NCBI RefSeq assembly: GCF_001417955.2
Contig: NZ_LKTM01000001.1
Location: 124,001 to 188,000, forward strand
Direction: 5' to 3'
Length of the DNA stretch: 64,000 bases
Source of the DNA: Mycobacterium gordonae
GTDB lineage: Bacteria > Actinomycetota > Actinomycetes > Mycobacteriales > Mycobacteriaceae
Shown: piece after piece, positions 16,494 to 24,122 of the stretch
How positions within the stretch are numbered: position 1 is the first letter of the stretch
Layout of the letters: every line of letters begins with the position of its first letter
Translations under genes and position numbers: made by a program
The notes under the pieces: model-generated
What the model saw: only the letters and a program-made list of their open reading frames with translations
Told to the model about the DNA's origin: nothing
Database searches by the model: none

Positions 16494-16988
16494 TTATGGC
16501 TGGACGTCGAGCGCACCGGCCGCTACGGCGGCGGCGTTGATCTTGGTCAGCACCTCACGCAGATGCTCGAGTTCGGCGAGATCGACGCCCAGTCTCTCGA
16601 CCACCGCCGGAGGGACTTTGAGCGCCTGGCGGCGCAGATTGCGGCCCTGCTGGGTCAGCGCGATGTGGGTGGTCCGCTCGTCGGCGGTGCTGCGCGTCCG
16701 GGTGATCAGCCCTTGTGACTCCAGGCGCTTGAGCATCGGCGACAAGGTGGCCGAATCGATCTGCAACAGCGTGGCGATCTCTTTGACCGACAGCGGATTA
16801 CCGCCCGGTTTGCCTTTCGCGTTGTCCCACAGCGCCAGCATCACCAAGTACTGGGGATGAGTCAGGCCCAGCGGCTCCAGCAGCGGCCGGTACACAGCGA
16901 GCACCGCCCGGTTGGTGACGGCGAGCGCGAAGCAGACCTGGCGCTCCAGCGACAGCGGGTCCAGTTCCGCGCCGGCTTCAATGCGCAT
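16494..16988 (-). CDS. MarR-family regulator (OhrR-like)
   Basis: A 164-aa winged-helix repressor. The N-terminal LERQVCFALAV carries a Cys at the position of the peroxide-sensing Cys of OhrR, followed by YRPLLEPLGLTHPQYLVMLALW, also very OhrR-like. The DNA-binding part is SVKEIATLLQIDSATLSPMLKRLESQGLITR with the wing ADERTTHIALT. It probably senses organic hydroperoxides or another thiol-reactive signal, by family analogy; no ohr peroxidase gene is adjacent. The gene follows the DUF5313 gene by 27 bases, and the palindrome at 17496-17513 upstream of that gene is a plausible autoregulatory operator. Confidence 0.85.
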   Translation of the reverse strand: MRIEAGAELDPLSLERQVCFALAVTNRAVLAVYRPLLEPLGLTHPQYLVMLALWDNAKGKPGGNPLSVKEIATLLQIDSATLSPMLKRLESQGLITRTRSTADERTTHIALTQQGRNLRRQALKVPPAVVERLGVDLAELEHLREVLTKINAAAVAAGALDVQP

Positions 16989-17015
16989 GGCGTTGCCGCT
17001 CCTTCGGGGCCAGGG

Positions 17016-17432
17016 TCAGAACGGGCTGCTGTTGTCCTGCCACTTCGCCTCTTCGGGTCGCGGGCCGTAGCGGCGGGCGTAATCGTCGTGGATGTGGGCC
17101 TGCTTCTGGCGCTTGATGACGTCGACCAGGCCGGGGTCCAGCCCGTGCTGAGCCAGTCGGTGACGACGCCACACCTTGTTCAGCGCCAAGGCCATCAACA
17201 GGACCCAGATGAAGATCGGCGCCGTCATCTCCGAGTGCACGTACAGCGATGCCGGCAGCAACCAGAGCGGGGCCAACACCAGGATTGCGGGTATCGCCAT
17301 CCGGATCAGGTGCCGGCGGATGGCTCCGGGACCGGCGAGATCGCGGGACACCCAGTGGCGCATCGAGTCGGGCAAGCGTCGTCCATAGGAATAGCCGATG
17401 TATTGCCAGAGGTTCGGGCGAGCGGTGGACAT
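17016..17432 (-). CDS. DUF5313 family membrane protein
   Basis: A 138-aa protein with a family-typical start (PNLWQYIGYSYGRRLPDSMRHWVSRDL), two membrane segments (IRMAIPAILVLAPLWLLPASLYV and APIFIWVLLMALALNKVW) and a basic, charged cytosolic tail. DUF5313 is an uncharacterised family common in mycobacteria. It is the first gene of a probable minus-strand operon with the MarR regulator, so it may be part of that regulator's response. Confidence 0.82.
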   Translation of the reverse strand: MSTARPNLWQYIGYSYGRRLPDSMRHWVSRDLAGPGAIRRHLIRMAIPAILVLAPLWLLPASLYVHSEMTAPIFIWVLLMALALNKVWRRHRLAQHGLDPGLVDVIKRQKQAHIHDDYARRYGPRPEEAKWQDNSSPF

Positions 17433-17495
17433 GGTCGCTCCTACAGCATGTACGCGAAGCCGCCATTGGCTTCGACCGTATCGATCGTACCCTAT

Positions 17496-17513
17496 TAGTT
17501 AGGGGCCTAACTA
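17496..17513 (-). promoter_or_regulatory. 18-bp palindrome, candidate MarR operator
   Basis: TAGTTAGG-GG-CCTAACTA is a perfect 8-bp inverted repeat with a two-base spacer, 64 bases before the DUF5313 start. Its size and AT-rich arms fit MarR-family operators. The MarR gene is second in this transcription unit, so autoregulation is the simplest reading. Confidence 0.55.
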
Positions 17514-17636
17514 TGTGGGGATCGTCACCCCTGGCTCGGCCCGTCCTCACGCGCGAGCGGGAATCCTGCGACGCTCAACCGGCGTGTTCCGTCGTGAGAT
17601 TCGCGCTCGGCGCGAGCCCGCGCCGAGCCGTCCAAA

Positions 17637-18827
17637 TCAGGCGGCGATGAGCTTGATCGGCAGGTGATGGTGCCGGTGGATGATGTTGTTGACTGCCCAG
17701 ACCGGTCGTCCGGTCACCTCGATCCGTTCGACGCGTTCCAGCAGGGCCCGTAATATGGCGGCGGTCTCCATCCGGGCGAGACCCTGGCCGGCGCACGCGT
17801 GGGTGCCGTTGCCGAATCCGATCTGGCGCCCGGCGTCCCTGCGGATGTCGAAGGTGTCCGGGCTGTCCCACTCGTCCTCGTCCCGGTTGGCCGATGCGTA
17901 CAGGATCAGCAGTCGCGAACCCCGGCGAACCGGTGTGCCGTCGATTTCGGTGTCGGCGCGGACCTGCCGGGCGAATGCCCGCAGCGGTGATTCGTAGCGG
18001 ATCACCTCATTGATCGCATTCTGGATCAGGGTGGGGTCGTCCTTGAGCAGCCGCCATTGCTCGGGGTGGGTTGCGAGCAGGTAGACGGCGTTGGAGATGG
18101 CGCTGATCGTGGTGTCCAGCGAGGGGGCGATGTAGTCGACCATGAGCTTCGGGCATTCGGCGTGGGTGAGCTTGCCCTCGTCGGCGGCGCGGAGCAGTTC
18201 GTGCGCCATGCTTCCCTCGAGTACCGAGCGGTTTCGCACTACCCGGCGCGCGAACATCAGCATCTGCAGGCTGCGTGGAATCGCTTTGACGGCTTGCCAG
18301 TTGAGCGGACCCAGGATGTCGAAGGTGGCCCCGCCCCAGGTGATCAGGTGCTCGCGCTCGTCGCGTGGCCAGCCGACCAGATCGGGAACGATCGCCAGCG
18401 GTAGTGCGGTGGCGAGATCGGCGACCGCGTCGACGCTGCCCAGGTGCACCGCGGCCTCGACGACGGCATCGGCCTGTTCGTCTATCGCTTCCCCGACCGA
18501 GCGCAGCGCCCTGGGAAGCAGGCGGTGCGCGAGCAACTTGCGACGTTGATCGTGTTCGGCGCCGTCGCTGTTGAGCGTGGTGCCGCGGGACAGTCGATTG
18601 CTGAGCGGGTTGAGCGCGACACCGTTGCCGGAGATGAACAACTTGTCGTGGCGAAGCGTGGCTTTGCACTCCGCGTAACGCGGCAGCGCGTACACCCGGT
18701 GCCGGCGCAGCCACACCACGGATCCCGCCCGGCGCAGTCGTTGGTAGTGCGGATAGGGGTTGAGCAGAGCTTCGGTGCTGTAGATATTCCCGCCGTCGAC
18801 AGCCACGCCGTTCGGGGCTGGGCCCAT
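17637..18827 (-). CDS. Cytochrome P450
   Basis: A 396-aa soluble bacterial P450. The heme-binding loop is FGNGTHACAGQGLAR with the Cys thiolate ligand; the ExxR motif is EVIRYESP; the I-helix reads APSLDTT, where most P450s have (A/G)GxxT. The start is ATG 18827, with AGGAGG seven bases upstream; a longer frame to 18878 would overlap one of the palindromic operator-like sites. The substrate is unknown. A ferredoxin/reductase pair that could serve it is at 3.8-5.1 kb. It is divergent from the NUDIX gene across two copies of TGACGAAAYCGTCA. Confidence 0.92.
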   Translation of the reverse strand: MGPAPNGVAVDGGNIYSTEALLNPYPHYQRLRRAGSVVWLRRHRVYALPRYAECKATLRHDKLFISGNGVALNPLSNRLSRGTTLNSDGAEHDQRRKLLAHRLLPRALRSVGEAIDEQADAVVEAAVHLGSVDAVADLATALPLAIVPDLVGWPRDEREHLITWGGATFDILGPLNWQAVKAIPRSLQMLMFARRVVRNRSVLEGSMAHELLRAADEGKLTHAECPKLMVDYIAPSLDTTISAISNAVYLLATHPEQWRLLKDDPTLIQNAINEVIRYESPLRAFARQVRADTEIDGTPVRRGSRLLILYASANRDEDEWDSPDTFDIRRDAGRQIGFGNGTHACAGQGLARMETAAILRALLERVERIEVTGRPVWAVNNIIHRHHHLPIKLIAA

Positions 18828-18834
18828 GAGAAAA

Positions 18835-18840
18835 CCTCCT
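18835..18840 (-). promoter_or_regulatory. Shine-Dalgarno site of the P450 gene
   Basis: On the minus strand AGGAGG stands seven bases before ATG 18827 and decides the P450 start against the longer in-frame GTG at 18878. Confidence 0.8.
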
Positions 18841-18863
18841 CGGGAACTCTGGCGGGCGGATTC

Positions 18864-18921
18864 TGACGAAATCGTCACATACTTCGCCCTGCCGCGTCAA
18901 CACTTTCTGACGAAACCGTCA
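18864..18921. promoter_or_regulatory. Tandem palindromic operator-like sites in a divergent promoter
   Basis: TGACGA-AA-TCGTCA (18864-18877, perfect) and TGACGA-AA-CCGTCA (18908-18921, one mismatch) lie 44 bases apart, about four helical turns, between the P450 and NUDIX genes. Both are preceded by TTC. They look like a dimer-binding repressor site used twice. No regulator gene is adjacent. Confidence 0.65.
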
Positions 18922-18956
18922 CCCGCGCGCCGTCCCGCCGGGCATATGGTCGATCG

Positions 18957-19676
18957 GTGACCATCGCCTATGACGACGCCTTGCGGGAACAGATCCGGGC
19001 TCGCTTGGCGGTTCACGAACGCCGCGCCGTCACCGACCCGACGAAGCGGCACGCCGCCGTGGCGGTGGTGCTTGTCGACTCCGAGATCGGTGAAGACCGG
19101 GTGGACCCTGCCCCGCTGGACGAATGGCTGGACGGCCGTCCACTGCCGGACGAACTGCTCGACGGTCACATGATCGACGTCGCCGGTGGGGCCGCATTTC
19201 TGTTGTGTCGCAGGGCTTCTCGGCTGCGGACTCATGCCGCCCAATGGGCGCTGCCCGGTGGCCGCCTGGATCCGGGTGAAACGGTGATCGAGGCCGCGCT
19301 GCGGGAATTGGACGAAGAGGTCGGTGTGCGGCTGCCGGACTCGGCGGTGCTGGGTCTGCTCGACGACTACCCGACCAGGTCGGGATACGTCATCACGCCG
19401 GTCGTCATCTGGGGCGGTGGCCGGCTGGAGCTACGGCCGGCTCCCGACGAAGTGCTGGCTGTCTACCGGGTGGGGCTGCACCAGCTGCAGCGCGCCGATT
19501 CGCCGCGTTACATCAGCATCGAGGAAAGCCCGCGTCCGGTCGTGCAGATCCCGTTGGGCAACGACCTGATTCATGCGCCGACGGGTGCGGTGCTGTTGCA
19601 GTTGCGGTGGCTGGGATTGGAAGGCCGCCACGACCGGGTCGACGAACTCGAGCAACCGACATTTGCTTGGAACTAG
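18957..19676 (+). CDS. NUDIX hydrolase (CoA pyrophosphatase-like)
   Basis: A 239-aa NUDIX protein. The box GX5EX7REUXEEXGU is complete: GGRLDPGETVIEAALRELDEEVGV. Upstream residues AAQWALPGGR resemble NudL-type CoA or acyl-CoA pyrophosphatases. It would cleave a nucleoside-diphosphate-linked metabolite with Mg2+ or Mn2+. The GTG start is 36 bases after the second TGACGA palindrome, so it probably shares control with the P450 gene. Confidence 0.87.
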   Translation: MTIAYDDALREQIRARLAVHERRAVTDPTKRHAAVAVVLVDSEIGEDRVDPAPLDEWLDGRPLPDELLDGHMIDVAGGAAFLLCRRASRLRTHAAQWALPGGRLDPGETVIEAALRELDEEVGVRLPDSAVLGLLDDYPTRSGYVITPVVIWGGGRLELRPAPDEVLAVYRVGLHQLQRADSPRYISIEESPRPVVQIPLGNDLIHAPTGAVLLQLRWLGLEGRHDRVDELEQPTFAWN

Positions 19677-19678
19677 CG

Positions 19679-19978
19679 TCAGTTGCTGCCGCCGCAGCCT
19701 CCGCCGCCACAACCGCTGCCGCCGCCGCAGCCGCTGGACCCGCCCCCGCAGCCGCTGGACCCACCGCTGCAGCCACTGGAACTGCAGCCGCTCGAGCTGC
19801 AGCTGCTGCCGCCGCCGCAGCCGCTCGACCCGCCACCGGATCCGGCGCCGGATCCCCAGATGGCGCTGTTCGAGCCTCCTCCCCGCCCCGAACGCGAGAA
19901 GCGGATGAGCGAGACGACGAGACACACCGCGCCGAAACCCACCGCGATCAGCAACATGACTCCGCCGCTCATGCGCAA
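19679..19978 (-). CDS. Membrane-anchored Gly/Ser/Cys-rich small protein
   Basis: A 99-aa protein. Residues 6-26 form one hydrophobic segment (GVMLLIAVGFGAVCLVVSLI), then a basic junction (RFSRSGR). The rest is a low-complexity tail of Gly, Ser and eight Cys in units such as SSGCGGG, CSSSGC and GCGGGGCGG. It overlaps no gene and is convergent with the NUDIX gene by two bases. Similar Gly/Cys tails occur in actinobacterial membrane proteins next to glycine-rich-domain-type proteins, like the gene that follows here. The tail could bind metal, form disulfides or be lipid- or protein-linked; none of this is shown. Confidence 0.65.
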   Translation of the reverse strand: MRMSGGVMLLIAVGFGAVCLVVSLIRFSRSGRGGGSNSAIWGSGAGSGGGSSGCGGGSSCSSSGCSSSGCSGGSSGCGGGSSGCGGGSGCGGGGCGGSN

Positions 19979-20040
19979 AGGCTACGCGAGGATTCCGCGG
20001 GTAATCCGCGGCAATTCAAAGCGCCCTTTACAGTGAGAGC

Positions 20041-20547
20041 GTGTGGGGCCGACGACCGGATCGCTATGGTCGGGCGCGCGTCGCGGTGACCGAGCTCGAA
20101 CTGCCCCCGGCCGTGTTCAAGACCTGCCCGTGGCAGCCGCGGGCACTGGTGGCGACCGGGTTGCGGCAGTGGCTGCGCTGCTGCGCGGCCGCGCTTCCGG
20201 ACGACCAGGTGATCGGCATGCCGTCGCGCGCTGTCGATGAGGCCTGGCACGGGCTGATCCTGTGCACCGCGCGGTATGCGGCGTTCTGCGACCGGGCCTA
20301 CGGGAGGTTTCTGCACCACCACCCCGAAGGCGGCGCGCCGGCCGACGCCTGCGGCGACTCGGCGGCCGAACAGCTCCGCAGGACGATCATCGCCTGGGAG
20401 CTGGTTGCCGAGCCTGGCGAGCAGTGCGTGTTGTGGGATCTCGACGAGCGGGTGGGTGTCGATCGGCCCTGGGGTGTGAGCGCCGATCGCGTCGCCGAGA
20501 TCCGATCCGCGGTGGCCCGGACCAGGGCCGGCGCCCGCGTGCTGTAG
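20041..20547 (+). CDS. Conserved protein resembling GRDP (glycine-rich domain-containing protein-like)
   Basis: A 168-aa protein whose centre (PSRAVDEAWHGLILCTARYAAFCDRAYGRFLHHHP) matches a family found in bacteria and plants as glycine-rich domain-containing protein-like. The His- and Cys-rich core DEAWH and HHHP may bind metal. The GTG at 20041 has no good ribosome site; GTG 20086 (VTELELPPAV) is an alternative start. It is divergent from the Gly/Ser/Cys-rich gene, a neighbourhood that suggests the two work together. Function is unknown. Confidence 0.65.
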   Translation: MWGRRPDRYGRARVAVTELELPPAVFKTCPWQPRALVATGLRQWLRCCAAALPDDQVIGMPSRAVDEAWHGLILCTARYAAFCDRAYGRFLHHHPEGGAPADACGDSAAEQLRRTIIAWELVAEPGEQCVLWDLDERVGVDRPWGVSADRVAEIRSAVARTRAGARVL

Positions 20548-20556
20548 AAACACGGT

Positions 20557-21393
20557 GTGCAAGGCAATTCCGGCGACGCTGCCTCCGCATCGCAGCGACC
20601 GTACTTTGTCCGTGACGAAAAGCGTTACATACCAAATGAAATCGCGCGGGGAGGCTGGGGGCCGTCGCTGAGCGGCCACGTCGTCGGCGGCCTGCTCGGT
20701 TGGGCGGCCGAACAGCTCGTGGACGACCCGCAGTTTCAACCGGCGCGCCTGACCATCGATCTGCCGCGCCCGGCCGCCCTGGAACCGGTCGAGGTGCGCA
20801 CCCGGGTGCGGCAGGACCGTCGGCGCCTGCGCCTGGTGGAAATGGTGCTGTTGCAGGACCGCAATCCGGTTGCGCAGGCCAGCGCGCTCTTTCTGCGGCG
20901 CGGGGCGCAGCCCAACGGGAAGGTGTGGTCGCAACCCGTACAGATGCCGCCACTTCCGGCTGAGCAGGGCAACGTCGAGTCGCTCTTCATCCGGACCTAC
21001 GGCTGGGGTGCGGATATCCAGAACCCCGAGCCCGATTGGGCGCAGACACCCGGGCAGAAGTACACCTGGCTGCGGGAAACTCGTCCGCTGGTCGATGCCG
21101 AACCGATGACCGCCTTCACCCGCGCGGCCATGGCCGGTGACATCACGGCCTCCATCGCCAACTGGGGCGATCGGGGACCGCAATTCATTAATGTCGATTA
21201 CACCCTCACGCTCAGCAGGCTGCCAGAAGGCCCATACCTCGGCCTGGCGTCGCTGACCCACTTCAGTGACGGCGGAGTGGCGACGGGTTCAGCGGTGCTG
21301 GTCGACGCCGGCGGTCCGATCGGCAACTGCGTATCGGTCGCCATCGCCCAGACCGGGTTCCTGGCTCCACCGAAAACCGTTGCGGCCGAGTGA
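20557..21393 (+). CDS. Thioesterase-like (double hotdog) protein
   Basis: A 278-aa protein of the acyl-CoA thioesterase-like (4HBT_3 type) family. The N-terminal hotdog shows GGWGPSLSGHVVGGLLGWAAE and a beta strand LEPVEVRTRVRQDRRRLRLVEMVL; the C-terminal hotdog contains FINVDYTLTLSRLPEGPYLGLAS and ends with DGGVATGSAVLVDAGG. Such proteins are often encoded near fatty-acid or polyketide genes and may hydrolyse acyl-CoA. GTG 20557 is nine bases after the preceding stop. Its last 105 bases are overlapped by the convergent MFS gene. Confidence 0.8.
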   Translation: MQGNSGDAASASQRPYFVRDEKRYIPNEIARGGWGPSLSGHVVGGLLGWAAEQLVDDPQFQPARLTIDLPRPAALEPVEVRTRVRQDRRRLRLVEMVLLQDRNPVAQASALFLRRGAQPNGKVWSQPVQMPPLPAEQGNVESLFIRTYGWGADIQNPEPDWAQTPGQKYTWLRETRPLVDAEPMTAFTRAAMAGDITASIANWGDRGPQFINVDYTLTLSRLPEGPYLGLASLTHFSDGGVATGSAVLVDAGGPIGNCVSVAIAQTGFLAPPKTVAAE

Positions 21394-22626
21394 CGCCTGA
21401 TCACCCTGGCGGTGCGCATCCCGGCGCAGCCGCACTGCCCGGCTGATCGCGACGGCGGAAGCTAAACCCGCCAGTGCCACGAAAATCGTCGTCGATTCCC
21501 GGCCCGGCCCGAGTATCGTCAGCAGCAGCGGCAGGGCGAAACCCAGGTAGGTGACCGAGTAGAACACCCCGGTGAGTGTTCCGCGGATACGTTGCGGCGC
21601 AGCGGCTTCCAAATCGATTAGACCCTCGCGCAGGCACAGGCCCGAAGCGCAGCCGAGCAGCACCACGACCGCCATCCCGACACCGAGCGGAATGTCGGTG
21701 GGAGCGGCCGCGATCACGACGTAACCGAGCGCGGCCAACAACGCGCCGATCGTGCCGGTCTGCGGGCCCCAGTGGCGCACGCGGGCGACGACCTGGCTGA
21801 TCCCGCTGGCCCCGTTGGTGATCAGAGCCGCCGTCCCGGCGGCCAACGGAGCGGCGAGCCCGGTGTGAACCCGGGTGGGAATCGTGACGAAAGCCAGTGT
21901 GGCCGAGATGAACACCCAGGGCGCCAACGGCATCGCCCAGCTCAACGCCCGCCGCGTGCCATGGCCCCCGCCAGCTGCCGTCGGCACCAGCGCCGGCGCC
22001 GTGGAGGTATCCCCACGCAGGCCGATGCCTGCAGCGATCATCGCCACCGCGATGAGTACGGCGGCAATGCCGAATGACGCCGGGATGCCGGAATGCCCGC
22101 GTGCCGAGATCAATCCCGAAGCGAACGGCCCCACGGCGAAGCCGGCGATCAGCACCGTGCCGGCCAGTGCCGCACCCGCGGGTCCCTTGAGGTCGGATGC
22201 CCATGCCGTACCCGAGCTGACGGCCAGGCCTACCCCGAAACCGACGATCAGACGGCCCGCCAGCAAGGCCTCGGGCTGCTGCGACAGGAACATGGTGACC
22301 GTTCCGGCCAGCGCCGCGCCCGCGCCCGCCAACGCTACCGACGGACGGCCGAACGCGTCCGACGCGCGTCCACCCAGCAGCAGGCCCGGCAGCAGTCCCA
22401 GCGCGTAGATTCCGAACATGGTGTCGAGGGTGGCCACCGTCAGGTGCTGGTGGTCGCTGATGGCCGGTATGAGCGCGGCAAAGTGATTGGCCGCCCACCC
22501 CATAGCCAGCAGGACGGCCAATACGCCGGCGAACAGCACACTCGACCGATCCGCTTGACCGTGTGTCGGTTCCCCGGCTGGCAGGTCTGCCAGGGTGGTC
22601 GCCCCGTTAGGCCTCATCACGGACAT
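21289..22626 (-). CDS. Major facilitator superfamily transporter
   Basis: About 445 aa, with some twelve predicted membrane segments (for example VLFAGVLAVLLAMGWAAN, ALGLLPGLLLGG, LLAGRLIVGFGVGLAV). The loop GGRASDAFGRPSV fits the MFS A-motif between helices 2 and 3, as in drug/proton antiporters. The substrate is unknown. AGGAGGGG on the minus strand is only a few bases before ATG 22626; GTG 22620 or ATG 22617 would be better spaced. The C-terminal 35 residues are hydrophilic and lie on the opposite strand of the thioesterase gene, a 105-base overlap that is unusually long. Confidence 0.85.
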   Translation of the reverse strand: MSVMRPNGATTLADLPAGEPTHGQADRSSVLFAGVLAVLLAMGWAANHFAALIPAISDHQHLTVATLDTMFGIYALGLLPGLLLGGRASDAFGRPSVALAGAGAALAGTVTMFLSQQPEALLAGRLIVGFGVGLAVSSGTAWASDLKGPAGAALAGTVLIAGFAVGPFASGLISARGHSGIPASFGIAAVLIAVAMIAAGIGLRGDTSTAPALVPTAAGGGHGTRRALSWAMPLAPWVFISATLAFVTIPTRVHTGLAAPLAAGTAALITNGASGISQVVARVRHWGPQTGTIGALLAALGYVVIAAAPTDIPLGVGMAVVVLLGCASGLCLREGLIDLEAAAPQRIRGTLTGVFYSVTYLGFALPLLLTILGPGRESTTIFVALAGLASAVAISRAVRLRRDAHRQGDQASLGRNGFRWSQEPGLGDGDRYAVADRTAGVDQHR

Positions 22627-22735
22627 CCCCTCCTCAACTGGCCACCGGTGCAACGACGACGGCTCCCTCCGCGATATTCCTGATCGAGACCCATGTCACT
22701 TCTCGCCGCGGCGGTTTCGTGCTAGACACCAGTAC

Positions 22736-23545
22736 GTGGCAGAACCGGCAGTGCTCCTCGAGCGGGACCAGCACATCCTCACCATCACCCTCAACCGCCC
22801 CGAGAAACGCAACGCCTTCAATCCGGAAGTGCTGTGCCGGCTCGCCGATGCCTGGGATCTTCTGGACGACGACCCGGACCTGCGGGTCGCGATCCTGACG
22901 GGGGCGGGCGGCAACTTCTCCGCCGGTGCGGATCTGGATCGGCTGGTCGGCGCCCTGATCGCCGGCGATCCTCCGCAGAATGAGTACGAGGAGCGGGTCA
23001 GGTCCGATTTCTCGTTGATTTACAAGGGCTTTCTGAAAGATCACTACGTCAAGAAGCCGATCATCGCCGCGGTCGAGGGCTACTGCTACGCGGGCGGGAT
23101 GGAGATCCTGCAGGCCTTCGATATCCGGGTGGCCGCCGAGAACGCACAGTTGGCGATCAGCGAAGTGCAGCGCGGGCTGTTCCCGATGAGCGCGTCGACG
23201 ATCCGGTTGCCGCGCCAGATCCCCTACACCGTCGCCATGGAGATGCTGATCGCCGGCACTCCGATCTCCGGGCGACGCGCGTACGAGGTGGGCCTGGTCG
23301 GAAATGTCACCCCCGCAGGAGGTGCGCTGGGCCGGGCTCGTGAGATAGCGCAGCAGGTGGCGGCGAACGGTCCGCTGGCGGTGCGGAACATCAAGGCATC
23401 CGTCGTCGAGAATCTGGAAAAGACGGAGGCCGAAGCTTTTCCGCGGGAACTAGAACTCGGGATGGCCGTGATGGGGTCGGCCGACGCGAAGGAGGGGCCG
23501 CGTGCGTTCCTGGAAAAGCGGCCGCCGAACTTCACCGGCACGTGA
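22736..23545 (+). CDS. Enoyl-CoA hydratase/isomerase family protein
   Basis: A 269-aa crotonase. The first oxyanion segment AGGNFSAGADL is near residue 60, the second VEGYCYAGGMEIL near residue 116, with Glu at both usual catalytic positions (GGMEI and AISEVQRGL). It would hydrate trans-2-enoyl-CoA in beta-oxidation. GTG 22736 gives the normal family length. The gene diverges from the MFS gene and overlaps the convergent DUF998 gene by 14 bases, so it seems to be a single-gene unit. Confidence 0.88.
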   Translation: MAEPAVLLERDQHILTITLNRPEKRNAFNPEVLCRLADAWDLLDDDPDLRVAILTGAGGNFSAGADLDRLVGALIAGDPPQNEYEERVRSDFSLIYKGFLKDHYVKKPIIAAVEGYCYAGGMEILQAFDIRVAAENAQLAISEVQRGLFPMSASTIRLPRQIPYTVAMEMLIAGTPISGRRAYEVGLVGNVTPAGGALGRAREIAQQVAANGPLAVRNIKASVVENLEKTEAEAFPRELELGMAVMGSADAKEGPRAFLEKRPPNFTGT

Positions 23546-24122
23546 GGGTGGCGTCGTCTCGACGCCTCAGCAGCAAGGCCGCAGTCAGCAACTGCCACAA
23601 GAAGATCGAATAGGCGCTGCCACGTTCCCAAACACCGACGGGCAGTGCTGGAGAACCGGCCACCAGCAGCACCAGGCACAGAAAACCCAGTGCCGCAATC
23701 ACTGTCGACACCGTGCGATACCAGCGCGGCGGCGCCGCTAAAAGTGCCGATCCGGCCAGAATCGCGGCGTTGCCGCCGACAAGTGCCAGCGCCGCGCCGG
23801 CGAGATGTATCGGTCCGCTGGGCACCGTGCCGACCAGAATATTGCCGACGGCGTTCGCGGAGACCAGCGCCAAGAACAGTCGGCACCGCCGCCCGACGGG
23901 CACACCGACGATCAACAGCGTTCCGAGCAGGAACATGGCGCCCTGCAGGCAGAACGCCGCATGCATCAGCGGTGCGCGGGGACCCTCCCTGCCGAGATCA
24001 CTGATGTAGTTGCGCGCGTAGCTGTAGGCCGGCAGATACGCGGCGGCCGCGAAGGCTTCCAGGGTCAGATAACCGGCGACACCTACAACCCACAGGATGG
24101 ATCCTGCGGTGCGCCGGGTCAC
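23532..24122 (-). CDS. DUF998 family membrane protein
   Basis: A 196-aa protein with about six membrane segments. The DUF998 signature is AYSYARNYISDLG near residue 32, followed by PLMHAAFCLQGAMFLLGTLLIVG. The start is GTG 24122, overlapping the stop of the Cys-repeat gene (GTGA), so the two proteins are made together. The longer open frame upstream only reads the repeat gene in another phase. DUF998 proteins are uncharacterised membrane proteins. The coupling suggests a complex between this protein and the Cys-repeat protein. Confidence 0.8.
   Translation of the reverse strand: MTRRTAGSILWVVGVAGYLTLEAFAAAAYLPAYSYARNYISDLGREGPRAPLMHAAFCLQGAMFLLGTLLIVGVPVGRRCRLFLALVSANAVGNILVGTVPSGPIHLAGAALALVGGNAAILAGSALLAAPPRWYRTVSTVIAALGFLCLVLLVAGSPALPVGVWERGSAYSIFLWQLLTAALLLRRRDDATLTCR

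Noticed and set aside
19680..19870. Repetitive DNA that might be a CRISPR array
   Set aside because: The repeats are short, in codon phase, without unique spacers of equal length, and encode a Gly/Ser/Cys tail.
19991..20015. CCGCGG repeats between the Gly/Ser/Cys-rich and GRDP-like genes as an operator
   Set aside because: The GC-only arms are short and such runs are common by chance in this genome; no regulator is adjacent.
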